Source of the DNA: Hyalella azteca
Taxonomy: Eukaryota; Arthropoda; Malacostraca; Amphipoda; Hyalellidae
Length of the DNA stretch: 64,000 nucleotides
Assembly (NCBI RefSeq): GCF_000764305.2
Contig: NW_025933406.1
Span: 1 to 64,000, forward strand
Direction of reading: 5' to 3'
The notes below the pieces were generated by a model. That model did not search any database and had not been told where the DNA came from. It was given only the letters and a program-made list of their open reading frames with translations. Shown here in pieces: positions 36,001 through 51,000 of this stretch. A program made the position numbers and the translations under genes. Position 1 is the stretch's first letter; each line of letters begins with the position of its first letter.

Positions 36001-39000
36001 TTAACGTAAGACTTCAAATCAACGCGTTATGGCAACGAAGAAATCGCTAGAATGTCTCCTTTTTTCCCCATATTACCCAAAATAAATTAAATATTTTCAA
36101 CTCGCCCACAATCAACAACATAATTAAGTATGGTTTTAAAATTTCCATGAGAACAGTTCCCGTTTGACGTCACATTGTACCTGAAGTGCACTACTTAATA
36201 AATGGTTCTTTTTTAAATAAAAAATTTACAATAGTTTAAAGTTCTGTCAGCGTGTTCGTAATGACACTAATTAGACTATCAAAGTATGGCTAGTATGCCT
36301 CATCTGACCCAGTGTAAAGTAAAGTAGTATTACTCCACAATTGCATGCCCCTTCCAGAATTATTCCGGTGTCAAATCGGAAAAAATCTGATCTTTCGGCT
36401 CTCCATGAGCGTTGTAACTGGTAACAGTAATTAAATTATAATACGAGTACAATGAATCAAACTTTTATGCTAATTTATATACAAATGTGAGACCATTTTT
36501 CCTGTCCAGCCAAAAGTCCCAATTGAGCAAGAACAATTGCTTCCCTTGTTATCCTTAGTATATTTTTCGGACGTAGCAGTCCCAGGCCACGATGGATCGC
36601 CGCCTCTGACTATCGCATTTGGGCCAGCTGATGCACGCTACTCCTTTTAAACTTGATAATACGTCCAATACCTCTTTAAGTGACAATTTTCAGATTTTCC
36701 AAGCTGAACTCATGTGATCTATGCATTCACTAAAATTGTACCGGTATACATTGAGTTAAACTGAATTTTCATTTCGACTTTACCTGAAAACCAAGAAACT
36801 GTGCTAAGGCTGTGCACTGTACAGTATGCAGCCTTCAGCAAACTAACCGACCGTAGTAATATCATTAGTCGCCACCGTGGCCGTAGGAATATCATTAGTC
36901 GCCACCGTAGCCGTAGGAATATCAGTAGCTGCCTTCGTGGCCGTATTAATATCAGTAACCGCATTGTGGCCGTAGGAATATCAGTAGCCGCCGTGGCTGT
37001 AGGAATATCAGTAGCCAGCGTGGCCGTATTAATATCAGTAGCCAGCGTGGCCGCAGGAATATCAGTAGCCGCCGTGGCCGTATTAATATCAGTAGCCGCC
37101 GTGGCCGTATTAATATCAGTAGCCGCCGTGGCCGTATTAATATCATTAGCCGCCACCGTGTCACTGGAACGCACCGAGCCTATATATAGGAGCACAGGTG
37201 CGCCGCGGCTTGCAGTAGTCGGCCCGTGTTTCCAATTATCTGGCGCCACAGTCTCGTAAAACCTGCCCCCCTCGCTCCCCCACTCTGCTGGGACTCTGTC
37301 TCCTCCCTCTCTCACTCTCCCTCATACCTGATTTTTAGTAGAAATCCTTTAATAATACCTCTTTAAGTACTAATATTCGTACTAATATACCATTTTATGT
37401 AATTTTCATCCATGCTTGCTTTGATCTTGAGCCATATCTTAATACTAGCATCTTTAGGATCTAAACAATATACAATTTATGTAATTTTCATCCATTGTAG
37501 GCTACTTACTTAGACCTTCAATTGGCGCTTGCTTTGATCGTAAATGCCAATCTTACAATACTTGCATCATTAAGGATCTATTACTTTAGTTACCGGCGCC
37601 TAAAATAACCATAAGATGCGCGATAAATTTCTCAATTTTCTTTGAATAATCTGAATAGAACTAGAGAAGTTTTCAGCTTGAGTACGGAATGTCTGGATAG
37701 CCCAGTCTAGCCCATTCTTATCTATTTTCCAGGCAGCATGTTGACCATATATGGTTGCTCTATGATAAACAACTTGACTTTATATAGACATTCTTTGTTC
37801 TCATGTCTTCAGAACCTCTTGAATAATGCTCATTACGAATACCTATCTTATTCTAAATAATTTTATAAGATGAACTTTAAGAGTATTTATAAGTTTTTTA
37901 ATCATGTTTTTTTTTCTATTTTCCAGTAGCCAATAAGATAAAAACCAGTGTTGCTAGAACATCAGCTTCTGTGGTGGATTTTTCAGTTATTTGCAATACT
38001 CAGTCTTTTTAGCGCATTTTCTCATTTATAGAAGAAAAGGCGCTATTGTGCTCGTCATGTCCGTCCGTCCGTCCGTCTGTCTGTCTGTCCGTCCGTGACT
38101 TCACGTTTTCGTCGACGAATAAATGCGCTCTCTGTCACTCACTGCAGTGAGTACGGAGTTGTATTTTTTTAGTTATTTGCTATGCTCCACTTCCGGTCAC
38201 AATGGATATGTTACCCTTATATTACATTATATATTTCTTCTAGGATCTAAAGCCTTATTGATGACGAGACAATTATGCCAAATAGGTACCGTTTTGAAAA
38301 AAAGAATAATTCGGACATTTTAACTTTTTTATCTCTTGAAAAGAATGACAACTCACAACTAACTTTCAAGTTCATTATACACACATGTTGTAAACGCTCA
38401 AAATATAGAAATAAAGTAACATTGGTTTAAAATATAGATAACTTTTTACCAAGAGTCTAGCTAATGCGACGACGAATCAATGCTCTTTTCCTTAGAGAGC
38501 TGCATGGCACGTTTATCATATGGAATTATCCTAGGCGCCACCAGCCTGCAAGTTCCTTGCAATGGCAGCGAGACAACTGTTCTAGGCGCCGCCAGCCTGC
38601 GCGTTACAATGGCAGCGAGACTGTGAACTGTTCTAGGCGCCGCCAGCCTGCGCGTTACTGTTCTAGGCGCCACCAGCCTGCGCGTTGCCCACAATGGCAG
38701 CAAGACTCGTGCGTCCTCCGATGCTGCAAAGAAGGTCTGGCCGCTTTCCAGGGCGGCACGAGGTCTGGAACTGCGGGTGTACCTTCCATCCAGACCTCCA
38801 TTGGGCATTCGAGCCTGTTCCCATTTTCTCGGCATTCAGATCGATAAACCCTGACTACAGACCACATCTATTTTTCCGTCAAAAATTCGTCTGAGTTGAT
38901 GGTTCGTCTGACTGCAGTTAGCGCCACTAACTAAGATTACCTAGTAAGTCTTCGCTTTAAAATGCCGTTCGATCAGCTCATTGTAATTTTTATTCTTTGA

Positions 39001-42000
39001 TGACAATATGGGTTAGGGTTTGGGTTTACCTAAAAAATTTCGGATTATGACTCTTTTTTAACCATGGACTAAATAGTTATTGATTGTTTTCCCAAAGACT
39101 AATGTTCGTGATACTTCTTCAGTGATTATTACATTACTTGCAAATCGTAGGACATATACGCGCTCCTTTTTTTGAAATTCTCGGTGGTTTTATTCCGTTT
39201 AAGAATACCTTGGGTTCAGTACTCTAACGGTTAATTACCCACCTTCTTTGTGTGCGGGACTGAAGATAATAAATAACTTATAAGAAGCGTATGCAGCTTT
39301 CTTTTAAACCAAAACCATGTACCTAAAAAACATTCAGAAGTCGGAAAGAAAGAAGTCGCCATGCGCAGCGGCGTCGGCGCCAGACTTGCCTTCTGGCGCC
39401 AAAATCTGTTGGCCGATCTTCGGTGGCGCCCGAAGCTGCGCTCGGCGCCACGCAGCGGCCTGGAAACCCTCTTTACTTCTTATTTATAATGAGCGATGGG
39501 TCCCTAAATGCTGCCAGACGTTTGCTAATGGCGCGTCACACTCGTCGGTATTCTCTAGCTCTCAGACATGCGCCTTTTATGTATTCATCTCCGTCTCCTG
39601 ATCTCCTTCCATGAACTTGGGATGTGAGCAGACAATGTAATTGCCGGGTCTTGTTAATATTTAACTCAATTCTTTGAAGTTATATAGTCACTGTAGTAAC
39701 AATTATTTTACTTTGAGATTAATGATCACAGTTAGAATACCCTGGAGATGGCCGGCATTGGGCCTGCAGGTTATGGAAGTATAGTAAGTGGACTTCATAG
39801 TCACTTTATAATTCCTAGATAGAGAATAGTTTCTTTAATCCGACGACTATAAGTTGTATGTTTTAATTCAAAGTTTCCATTCCAGTCATCTGAATGCTAT
39901 AAAATTGGCCACTTGGTCCACAATAAAGATCTTTATTTATGAATAACCTTGGTTGAATGAGCATCTTTTACGGACAGCGATACGCCGGAAGTAATTCACT
40001 GTTTCTTAGATATCCTCTCTTCGTCACAAAGTTCCTTATTTTTTCAAATTTCAAATTATTGGGCAGGAATATTGTTATACTTCGGTATACCTGGACCGAA
40101 ATACTTCCAGTCATTTCTATTATTTTTATTTGAATGCCGCCAGTCATTTTAATAATATAGATTTGAATAAATTTGCTATTTCCACTTGGATAACCTACAA
40201 CTACGAAGTCATGAGCAAGTTTTCGACCTGAAGGCATTCCGGTTAAAGTTGGATTATCCGCAATCATTATAGTATATTTTATTTGTAGACGTTTCTCTTG
40301 TTTTCTCTCATATAGTCGAAGTATAGACTATATCATGTCATGTATATAGTCAAGTGTAGACTATATCACGTCGATAAGTCAGCTTTCTGGTATCTTCTCA
40401 TACCGGTCGTTGCTCCTGAACATTTTGAGTGTTGCTGAAGAGGTCGTTCGGTAGAAATTTGCATTACCTTCATCAAATGATTTGCTACTTGTGGAAAGTT
40501 TTCGGTGTTTCGTTTTGATTTTTATTAAAATATAAAAACATTGTGCCAATTCTATGATGGTTTCAAGTAGTAAGGACTCCTTATTCTAGGTTATTGGCTT
40601 TTATTCGTTACTTTATTTTGTTATTCTTCATTTCGTTTATCGTGTGTGTTATTACATGCAGTCGAGTCCGTAATTGAGTATTTGGCAGGCATGGATATTT
40701 TCAGTGGTGAAACTTTTGAATATAATGCTTAATACGAGTGTTGAAGAGCTCGAAATTTATTTTTAACCAACTACTCATTCGACACGTGCAAACACTGCTA
40801 ATCACAATTAATTTTGAGCAACTAATCTTGAAAATTATATACCAAAATATTCTTCTACAGTATTTAAAATTAGATGGAATATACAAACTCGCGTTTATTT
40901 GAATTGGTTCCTGGAATGTGAAGAATGAATGAAGGGAAAATGAACGGAAATAATGACTGGTGTAACCCCCTCCCCCCTCCTCCCGTGGCGCCAGAGGTCC
41001 GCTGGCACCAAGCGAGGGCCGCGGCGGCGGTGGCGGCGACAACGGCCCCGGCGCCACCGCGTGCTGCTCGCGTCGAGACCTCCTGTCGCCGCCCTCTCCT
41101 GCTCTATGTTTACCCTCTTATGCTGGTTACCCTCGGATGTTGGTTTCCCTCGTATGATGGTTTTCCAAGTATGGTGGTGACCCTCTTATGATAGTTACCC
41201 TCGTAAGATGGTTATCCTCGTATGATGTTACCCTCGGATGTTGGTTACCCTCGGATGTTGGTTACCCTCGGATGTTGGTTACCCTCGGATGATGGTTACG
41301 CTTACCTCCGTACAAAGCTTACCCTCTTACATTGGTTGTTCTCTTACGATGAAAGCCTCGCACCTTGTGGACCCTCTTAAGATTGTTACCCTCGTACAGT
41401 GCTTACTCGTGATGCTGATATTCCACATGACGTTACCGTAGCGACTGTGTTTCTCATGCCGTATATTATCGCGCTATATAAAGACACGACGTAGAATTTA
41501 TACCACGCGACGTCATCCTAGTGGCTTTGATTGTCTTGCTACGCAAAATCGCTTTGTATGTTGCGGTATATTTCTAACATCCGACGTCACCCTTCAGTGA
41601 CCGATCGCCAAACTCCTACATATATAAATCGGAATTATGGTACGAATTGGCTTTGAGAGGAAATCAAATATCAAAGTATATGTTAGAATTGTCAATTATT
41701 TTGCTCAAAGTCACGTATCTATCCAGTTCCTCGTTTCAACCCATTCGTCAACTTGCCTCAAGTTATATTAAGTGATTAGTGATTTTTATCGATGAAAGTG
41801 TTCTCGGTTTAATGCCCATTAACGGAAATGGCTAGCATGCTTCTGAGTCTACACTGACTCGGTCGCTTGAACGGTCATGAATTTAAGTAGGTAATTAAAC
41901 AAAGTATTAGTTCTCGCTATTTCCATTTGTTATCTCGTAATGCTGTGACGTGTTATCTGGTAGTAATGCTGTGACGTGTTATCTAGTAATGCTTTTCAAC

Positions 42001-45000
42001 AGAACAATTTTTATTAAATTCTTGTATCTCAAAACTGTTCAATTAATTTTAGATAAAAGTTGAACAAAGTAATATCCAATGTTGTGTTGGTTATACCGAT
42101 CATTGTAGGAGATGCTTACAGATTATTTACTCCTTCTTTCAATGTTGAGCGCAGTGTTCGTTTGTTTGTTACGCATTAACATTTAAATTCAAAGCAAACA
42201 CCCTAATTTGCATCATAAATGATTGAAGCTCCTCTATGTGCAATGCATTTGTATTGATAAAGCTGCGTAATAGACTGGCTGATTTATCCTTGGCTTATTG
42301 AAAAATGTTATAAAAAATAATTTAAGGGAAAGAGCAGACCCGCACTTTTTCACAATGTAGCTACCACCAACTACGTAGGCTAGATTATCGCCACATGTTC
42401 TTCCAAGAAGCACGTCTGCCACAATACGTCGACAGTCAACTGCCACAATACGTCGACAATCTAATGCCGCAATACGTCGACAATCTGAGGTGACGCGTCG
42501 CAGTGTCTCTGTCACTGGTTGCTACAATATCGCAACGCATTCTTCTAAGAACTGCCACAATACGTCGACGATCTACTGGCACAATACGTCGACAATCTAC
42601 TGCCACAATACGTACACAATCTACTGGCACAATACGTTCACAATACGTCGACAATCTACTGCCACAATACGTCGACAATCTACTGCCACAATACGTCGAC
42701 AACCTACTGGCACAATACGTCGACAATCTACTGGCACAATACGTCGACAATCTGAGATGACGCGTCACAGCATCGCAGTATGGCTGCCACTGTGTTGAGT
42801 TAAGCTTCCTTATCAGCCGTGGCGCCAGCATTATATACGTCGACTGGCGCTGTCCTTCTCATGATTATGCTGAGTTCTTTGTCTATGGCGCCTCGAATGA
42901 CGCGCAATTATGGTATTAAGATTTTACAATTGGTTAAGAAGTGAGTATTATTTTAGAGCTGAATGGCAGAATAGATAACTTCGATAATCTAAAAATATTT
43001 AAGCACTTCGGAAGATTTTAAACATTTTTTCAAACAAGTTTCGTCATTGCATTGGACCTTTTTCAAAATCTGGTTGAAGCTGGCATTCGGAACTTAATAT
43101 ATTAAACTTTATTTACTTTGCATCAATATTTTTTAACAGATTCTTTTTTATTTATCTTTGTTTACTAATGTGGGCCTCTTCGGGAAAAACACGCTCTTGA
43201 GAGCATGTCTCTTAGTTTCGTTCATCCCCGTGTGATAACTTATCGTGTGTGTTTTTTAGTGTACACGGGTGTATTTTAATCAGCAGTACTGGTTCGATTC
43301 TAGTACTGAAGAAAACATCTAAAACTATTAGAACAGTGGTATAATTTGACAACAATTAACGATTTTAACGCCCTATTGTTTTATTTGAATAGTATGTTAA
43401 AATCAAGCTTAAGTAATTTAAATTAATTTTTTATTTAGCTAGCGTAACTAATGTATAAAACGTAGAAATCTCTAACCTTTTATTAAATAAAAGCAACGCA
43501 ATGTTGCTTCCAAATCATTACGTCTCTGTATTGGTTTACGGGAGGCTCACCATTTACACTTTACGGGCATGTGCATTAATTAACCGCACCTAGATATAAA
43601 ATATATTTAGTATAGTATATACATTATACATTTATACATTTTCATTATACCTTTAGTATATGCTTTTTAGTATATTTATTAATAAATATAGTGCAAATTT
43701 ATTTATTATTTTGCACATATAATATATATTATATATAGATGATGATATTCACACCTAAAGGCCTAGTAAGTAGAATTATCGAGACTAGACACCAAGTTTA
43801 TTAGGCCTAAATTCTGATTAAAACGCTAAGTTGTGAATAAACAGTTGTATACTTTATAAATAATAATTAATGCATACATTGTACATTAATATATTGAAGG
43901 TCGTTATCATTAATATATTAATGTATTGTTATATAAATATATTGTTGATGTAGTACCGGGATCGGTCGTCATCAGAATGTTCCGAACACGTCACCCAGCA
44001 CGGTCAAGGTGCAGCCTAAGTAAATTTTGTAAGCGCTTATGCTGCATGACTTGGCACTCCTATCAAGATTAAGGCTGCTTTGACGGCAGGCTGATACAAA
44101 GAGAAAAAAGTTCATGCCTATTAACGGTGTAGTCTGATTGCTTTAATTAGTCCGTCTAGCAATGTCGAGGATTTTTTTGTATCAATCTTTATTACCTCAT
44201 AACTTATCGAATGACTTGCAATTCTCGCATAGATTTCATGAGAAATTTTAATTTGTGTCTTGATCCCCATTAAATATAGAAATTTAAGTAATTAAGGAGC
44301 GACTGCAGTCAACTATGGGCCGCTTGCCATGAGGCATTTAAATCTTTAGGAATAAATGGCTTGTAATTTTGAGTTCCATAAATTTATGTAATTCAAAGTT
44401 GAACCTCAGGTTCAATGTACGCTTGAATCGTCTGTTTTACCGTACACAATTGAACCAATTATAAGTGCGTGAATAATGAACCCTTAATGTATTCGTGTAT
44501 CTTTTATTTACCGTTGTAGAACCGCCATTGTCTGCTACGGTTCTGTTTGAACCGCTTTCCGCTAAGAAATAAAGCCTAAGATGCACGCTGTATAGTCGGC
44601 CATGCCACAAGCGCCGTATGCCCGCGGCTGATCACGTGTTATGCCTAATACCGAGCCTCGGATGAGTCATCGCCGTCATGCACGTCAGAGAATGAATGGC
44701 TCGTATCGTATTACAGGCTTAACTTTTTGTCCACGGATACATTAGCCGTCGCCAATGCTATTCTTTCCTAAAAGTCTGGTAGCTCGAGTTACTATCATCA
44801 GTTGTCAAAGGGTTAAAGTTGTCCTCGCTTCACACCCTATATACATATATAGCCTGATATCTGTAGAGGATAGGCATATTCGAGTTGAGGTAGGTTGTGC
44901 CGTGGTTTACTGTACAAAATTCGCCTAGTTTGTTAGATGCTACCATTTACGTTGTGTGAGACTACCAAGAACATATCGTACGTTGTATGATATTCGATTT

Positions 45001-48000
45001 AATGAAGCGGTCTTCAACTCTGTCGTCAGTAGAATAATTTTACTGCGTACGGTACGTTAACTTTTCTACATAACGGGCCTAAAATTCTTTTTACTTCTAA
45101 AACCACTCGCTTCCTGTATGATTTTTAATTGGCAAACACTATAACCAATGAAGCTGTGAGCTGAGTCTAAAACAGTGACGAATAAAGCGCGCTTTTTCCA
45201 CTATGATGATGACCCACGCGTGGCGTCGTAGCTAGTGGCTTTACGTGGCCCTAGCAGTACAAGGGACGGGACCGGCGCCCTGGAAATTGTATCTCTATCC
45301 AACTTATAAACTGTATATATATATACCTTCGTTGACAGGACTGTCATTGTGCGTACTCACTGTCGCCCAGTCTTCAAAAACTTGGCACTCACAAGGAAGG
45401 AAGGAAAGCTACGGCTGGGGCTGGCGTCTGTCCGCCTTTCTCTCTCTATCTCTCTGTGTGCCTCTGAGCTGCAGCTACATCAGCAGCATTTGGCACTGTC
45501 AGTTCATTTGTGCTAGTGACGCCGTGCTGGCAGGAGGGAGAATTTGTGGCTCCCGGTATCCCGTGCGTGAACTGGCTGAACATGGGACACGTGCGCTGGT
45601 AGCTCTCATGCTCACTACCTTATGCGTAATTACCGTTCCTGTGTTATGTGCTGAATATAGAGTAATGGAACACCGGAATGAATATAAGTTTTGAATATAA
45701 GTATATTTGACTTGCCGAAAACGAGTCAAGAACATTACAAGAATTGGCGATAGGCCTAAAGTGGCTGCTTAGTTTTCAACGGCATCACTGCTATACGAAA
45801 CTATTAACTATTTCACACTGAATATTAATATATATGCTAAGCCATTTATAATAAAGTATTTACTATGCTACATTATTTACTATGCTATAATAAAAGGGCA
45901 AATCTCATTTTAGCTACTCTCGTATACGGTTGTCGTAAATGAGTAAGAGGTCGAAGTCGAAGTTATTCTAATGGCATAGAGCTTTAAGTAACTCTCATGG
46001 TTTTCAACAAGATCATTGAATTGTTTTCATCGCCGAAACTAGGCATAAATTTCATAATATTCCTTAGTTGCGTCATAAAACTAATATGGGAAATTTTTCA
46101 TTGTATGGGTCTGTGCATTACCTACTACATGCATGCATGATATTTTCTGTTGTTTTCTGAGAAATTTTCTCATAAAGATGGCATGCAACGATTGCCTGAG
46201 ATAATTAATTATCGCACTGTTTCCGCGAACTTTGTCGTGGGTTTGGACTCGGGTTGAAGTTTTCGAATCGGATGTGATAATATAAACCTCTATATTGGAA
46301 TAGAAAATTTATTTTTTCGTTTCATGTGGCTCTATACCTTGAAACAGTGGAGTAGGTACATAGTACAAGGATAACCTTCTTTTGTTGAGATCGTAAAGTA
46401 AAGCTGAGTAAATGGGTGGACGCATGAGTGAAAATAAACTCGAAATTTCAACCTTTTTGGAACTGGAACCGAAATTTCGCATATCTCTGTCAACATGTCT
46501 TGGATAACTTCTTAGCCTACAACGCGTTGAAGTTACCTTTCTTGTGCAACATTTGGATCCAAAGGCACATTTTAAAGCCGGAATTGTTACTGAGCGGTAT
46601 AATTTAACAACTATGAAGAATTTAATGAGCTTGAATTATGTTTAAAATTATTCCATCTACGCTTGCAATCTTGCTGGTAGGGACGAATGTAATTCTTACG
46701 TACTCTCGATCACGATTTTTGTACGAAAATTACTTGTAGAAGCAAAATTTAGATCTGACGTCTTCCAACAATGATTGAATTATGCAGCACTGAGCGTTGC
46801 ACCGCAGTCAGTTGGTACAGGTGTCGAATATTTAAGCAACTCATGAGTAATTATGTGTATGTACAAACAAACCTGCACATGCAAAGCTTGCTGCAGTTAG
46901 TGCGCTTCGTTAAGAGTTGAAGGCAGGGAGTTTGCATAGCTGATTCAATGCCTATTTGGTATAAAAGCGCAAACAGTTTGAATTATGAAGCATATTTTAA
47001 TACATCATTCATTCAATATATCATTCCCCGCACTAAATACAACAGGACTTACAGGCTGCATGTAGCTGAAGCTTGCATGCAACAGCTAGTAGCGCTTTGC
47101 TTCCGCTGACGCAGAGATGCCGACAAGCTTCCGTCTTGCGTTCTTCCTCACGTCTTACATATGACACCTTCTTTCCGTCTTGCATATTACACCTTCTTTC
47201 CGTCTTGCATATTACACCTTCTTTCCGTCTTGCATATGACACCTTCTTTCCGTCTTGCACATGACAACTAGCGTCGTTTGGTCCAGTAATTCCTTCCTCT
47301 ATTTGTTTCGTCGGACGACAGCATTGCTTTTTTCTATTATCATGATTTCCTTTCTTTAGTATTCAGTGAACTCGGTAACAAACTCGTACCTGTTGATCTC
47401 CTTCGTCGTACTATGCTTACTTTTTTACTCCATCACGTCCCAGCGAGAAGAGTATTTAATTTTAATTATTTCTTTCATTCGACCTCGCTCTCGAAGGTGT
47501 TTGCATTTGATCCGTATGTTTACGATCGTGAAAATATTTGTCTTTCATGACATATTAGTAAAGTTATTAGCATGTGTATCAAAGCACTAGTGTCCTAGTA
47601 AAGATAGGAGTACAGGGGAAGGGTAATGTGCTGTATTAGTAAAGTTATTAGCATGTGTATCAAAGCTCTAGTGTCGTAGTAAAGATAGAAGTACAGGGGA
47701 AGGATAGTGTGCTGAGTCGTGTTGTGCATGCCACTCTATGTCAATATTTGCATTCCTCGTCTGGTTGTCACTCAGTGACCTCGATCATGTGATCGGCTTC
47801 GACAGTCTTGATCATTTTCGACGATAGCTCTTAGTAATTTCTATAGTGGCGGTTGTCTGATAAAGCGCGAGTATTTCATTTGATTAGCTAACCAGTTAGC
47901 TACACAGACTTATATTTCGCATAACTTCGATCAATTAACTGAAACATATTCATAATTTCATTTATTTTATATTCAAATTGCATTTAAAAATTGTTTTTAT

Positions 48001-51000
48001 GAGCATCCATAGCAGACTTGTTACACGGATTTTACGACTTGTGTAAATTTCCGAAACTTTTTTAATCACAATTCTTCGTTTATAGAATTGTAATTCTTGT
48101 GATAGCTATTTTCCTCGTAGCGTCGTGGAATGCGTTCATTAGAATTGTTTACTCGTTTCCAACGATTATTACTGGAAATCGCGCGTGTTGTACACGCGAA
48201 GTGTTGGAAAAATACTCTGGTGAACTGCAATCGTTTGTCTAGAGTAATCCACAACACTTGCACTAATGATGCGATATTCTGTGAATTAATCCTGTACTTT
48301 GATGTTATGCATTTTCGTTTGAATTGAAATGTTTTGGATTGTTTGTCATCGTAATATTGTTAGAGTCGAAGCTTTTTTTTCATCGACCGTTACAGAAAAT
48401 GACTTGCAGCGTGTGCATAATTTTTTTTATTTGCGCAGATTGTGTGATTATTGAAAAAGAAAATCCCAAGTGCAGCAGAACTTGACAAAATTAGAGCAAA
48501 CTCCGTTTTAGGCTGTTTGCAAAATTTAAACGCTAAATAAACCATCTTGTTACACGTTCGAGACATAAATTTGTGGAAATCATGCAGTTGAATTAAGTTA
48601 GTATCATTATTAAGTATCGGCATTTCAAGTTTGGTCGCGCGTAGCACAAGTGAAGAACTGGCGGCGTGTTCACTGTGCCGACTGGGGGGGACAATGTTCC
48701 CCTCTAGAAATGCAGTGTTCCCCTCTAAAACTGCAGGATTTCCCACAACTACTGCAGTGTTTCCCTCTACAGCTGCAGTGTTCCCTTCTACAACTGCACT
48801 GTTCCCTTCTACAACTGCAGTGTTCCCTTCCACAACTTCAGCGTATCCTTCTACAACTGCAGTGTTCCCTTCTACAACTGCTGTGTTTCCCTCTACAGCT
48901 GCTGTGTTTCACTCTACAGCTGCAAGTGTTACTTCCCCTGCCGTTATAAACTCCCGAGGCAGGCCGTCTGGGCCGACGCTCCATGGTGAATATCAAATTG
49001 TGTGGCACCATTTATATCACATTGATTTGTAGTCATTTCATTGCGATTTTTCACCGTCTATCATGGCTTATGTTCAACGCAAAAATTTATTTCAGGACCT
49101 CGAACAACTTAAAAATAAATACTATTCAGAATCATGTCTCTCGTTGAACTGACTTGGTTATTATTTATTACTTTGGGGAAAAAAATGGTTTATTTTTAAA
49201 CTAGTATTTTTTATAATGCTGTGATGGGAACGGAAATTCGGTGTGTTTTGGAATCATAATTTAGAGCTCGAGATCAATATCACGACTATGTTCAGAGCTC
49301 GAGATGTAGTCGTGACTACGTAACGCACAATATTCAGGGTGCAGGGTCTAGTCGAGTTAAGGTCACGCACAATATTCAGGGTGAGGGGTCTAGTCGAGTT
49401 TAGGTCACGCACAATATTCAGGGTGAGGGGTCTAGTCGAGTTTAGGTCACGCACAATATTCAGGGTGAGGGGTCTAGTCGAGTTTAGGTCACGCACAATA
49501 TTCAGGGTGAGGGGTCTAGTCGAGTTTAGGTCACGCACAATATTCAGGGTGCGAGTTTTGCAGGCGCTATGTTTGGCTCTCGCGTCGCTGTAGCGGCGAC
49601 GCGCTGGCGCCAGCGGGTGTCGTGCGACCCAATGCTTCTCAGCTCGCACCGCTGCTGCTGCTGCTGCTTCTCAGCCGTACCGCTGCTGCTGCTTCTCAGC
49701 CGTACCGCTGCTGCTGCTTCTCAGCCGTACCGCTGCTGCTGCTGCTGCTCCTCAGCCGTACCGCTGCTGCCGCTGCTGCTTCTCAGCCGTACCGCTGCTG
49801 CTCCTCAGCCGTACCGCTGCTGCCGCTGCTGCTCCTCAGCCCGCACCGCTGCTGCTGCCGCTGCTGAATTAGACCAATTAGCCCTCAGGAGAAACAGCCG
49901 GCGATCGAATGGCCTAGCATCGTCCGCCGTACCGCGAAAAAATTCTGCACCACTCGGACGTAGCGCGCTGGAGCCTTGCTGCAAATGTGATATCCGCCAT
50001 ACCAAGCCGTCCGTATCTAGGCCGTGCGTCGAACCAGCCCTCGGTCGAACGCCCACTCGACGAAGGACGATAAATTTTAGAACATAACTATGCTATCTGA
50101 ATCCTAACCTCAGATGCGGTGAAGGTAAAATTACGTAATTTAACGATGCCCGGAAGTTATATTCGATCCGCGGTCTGGTGGTGCACGGCAGGTTTTATGC
50201 AAGGCAGGAGGACGACAAAGCCGAGTGGTCGCAGGCTGTTGCGCGCAAGTTCCAGTTCGAGCGGTGGCCAAGGTATGAAGTGTGCTTCGACGCAACGTTC
50301 AGTGAGGGACGGCCATTCGACTCTAGGCGGTTCGACCTCGTGTCTGGGGGGTGTAGAGCTCTAAATATTCAAAGCAGAATGATGTCAAGGGTCGGCTACG
50401 GATAGCAGGTTCCATTCACGGCTAAATGGTGGATGTCCGGAGAGATCCGAGGCGTTCGATTCAGGGCTTATTGGTGCACAAAATTGGTGGTGCACGGCTG
50501 CGCTCCCGGAACGATCTTCACAATCTTTAAATACGATTGCGGTTGGTAAAGAAGCGTGCTATATAGAGCGCTCATAATTATGGACAAATATCTGTATCTA
50601 AACTAAATGGGCGCCGGCTGGATATAATGGTTTGGAGGCGGCCAGACTAAATGGTCGTCGGATTGACATAATGGTTTGGAGACGGGCAGACTAAATGGAC
50701 GCCGGTTTCATATAATGGTTAGGAGGCGGCCAGACTAAATGGACACCGGTTTGATATAATGATTAGGAGTCGGCCAGACTAAATGAACACCGGTTTGATA
50801 TAGGTAATGGTTAGGAGGCGGCCAGACTAAATGGACACCGGTTTGATATAATGGTTTGGAGGCGGCCAGACTAAATGGTCGTCGGATTGACATAATGGTT
50901 TGGAGACGGCCAGACTAAATGGACACCGGTTTTATATAATGGTTAGGAGGCGGCCAGACTAAATGGTCGTCGGATTGACATAATGGTTAGGAGGCGGCCA

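Noticed and set aside
49254..49867. Long repetitive frames (VRGLVEFRSRTIFR type, poly-Ala/Leu) in several phases
   Set aside because: They arise from minisatellites with unit lengths divisible by three; several phases are open at once.
50119..50405. Charged open frames next to the 44-bp array
   Set aside because: No recognisable motif, two frames compete, and no splice sites frame them convincingly.
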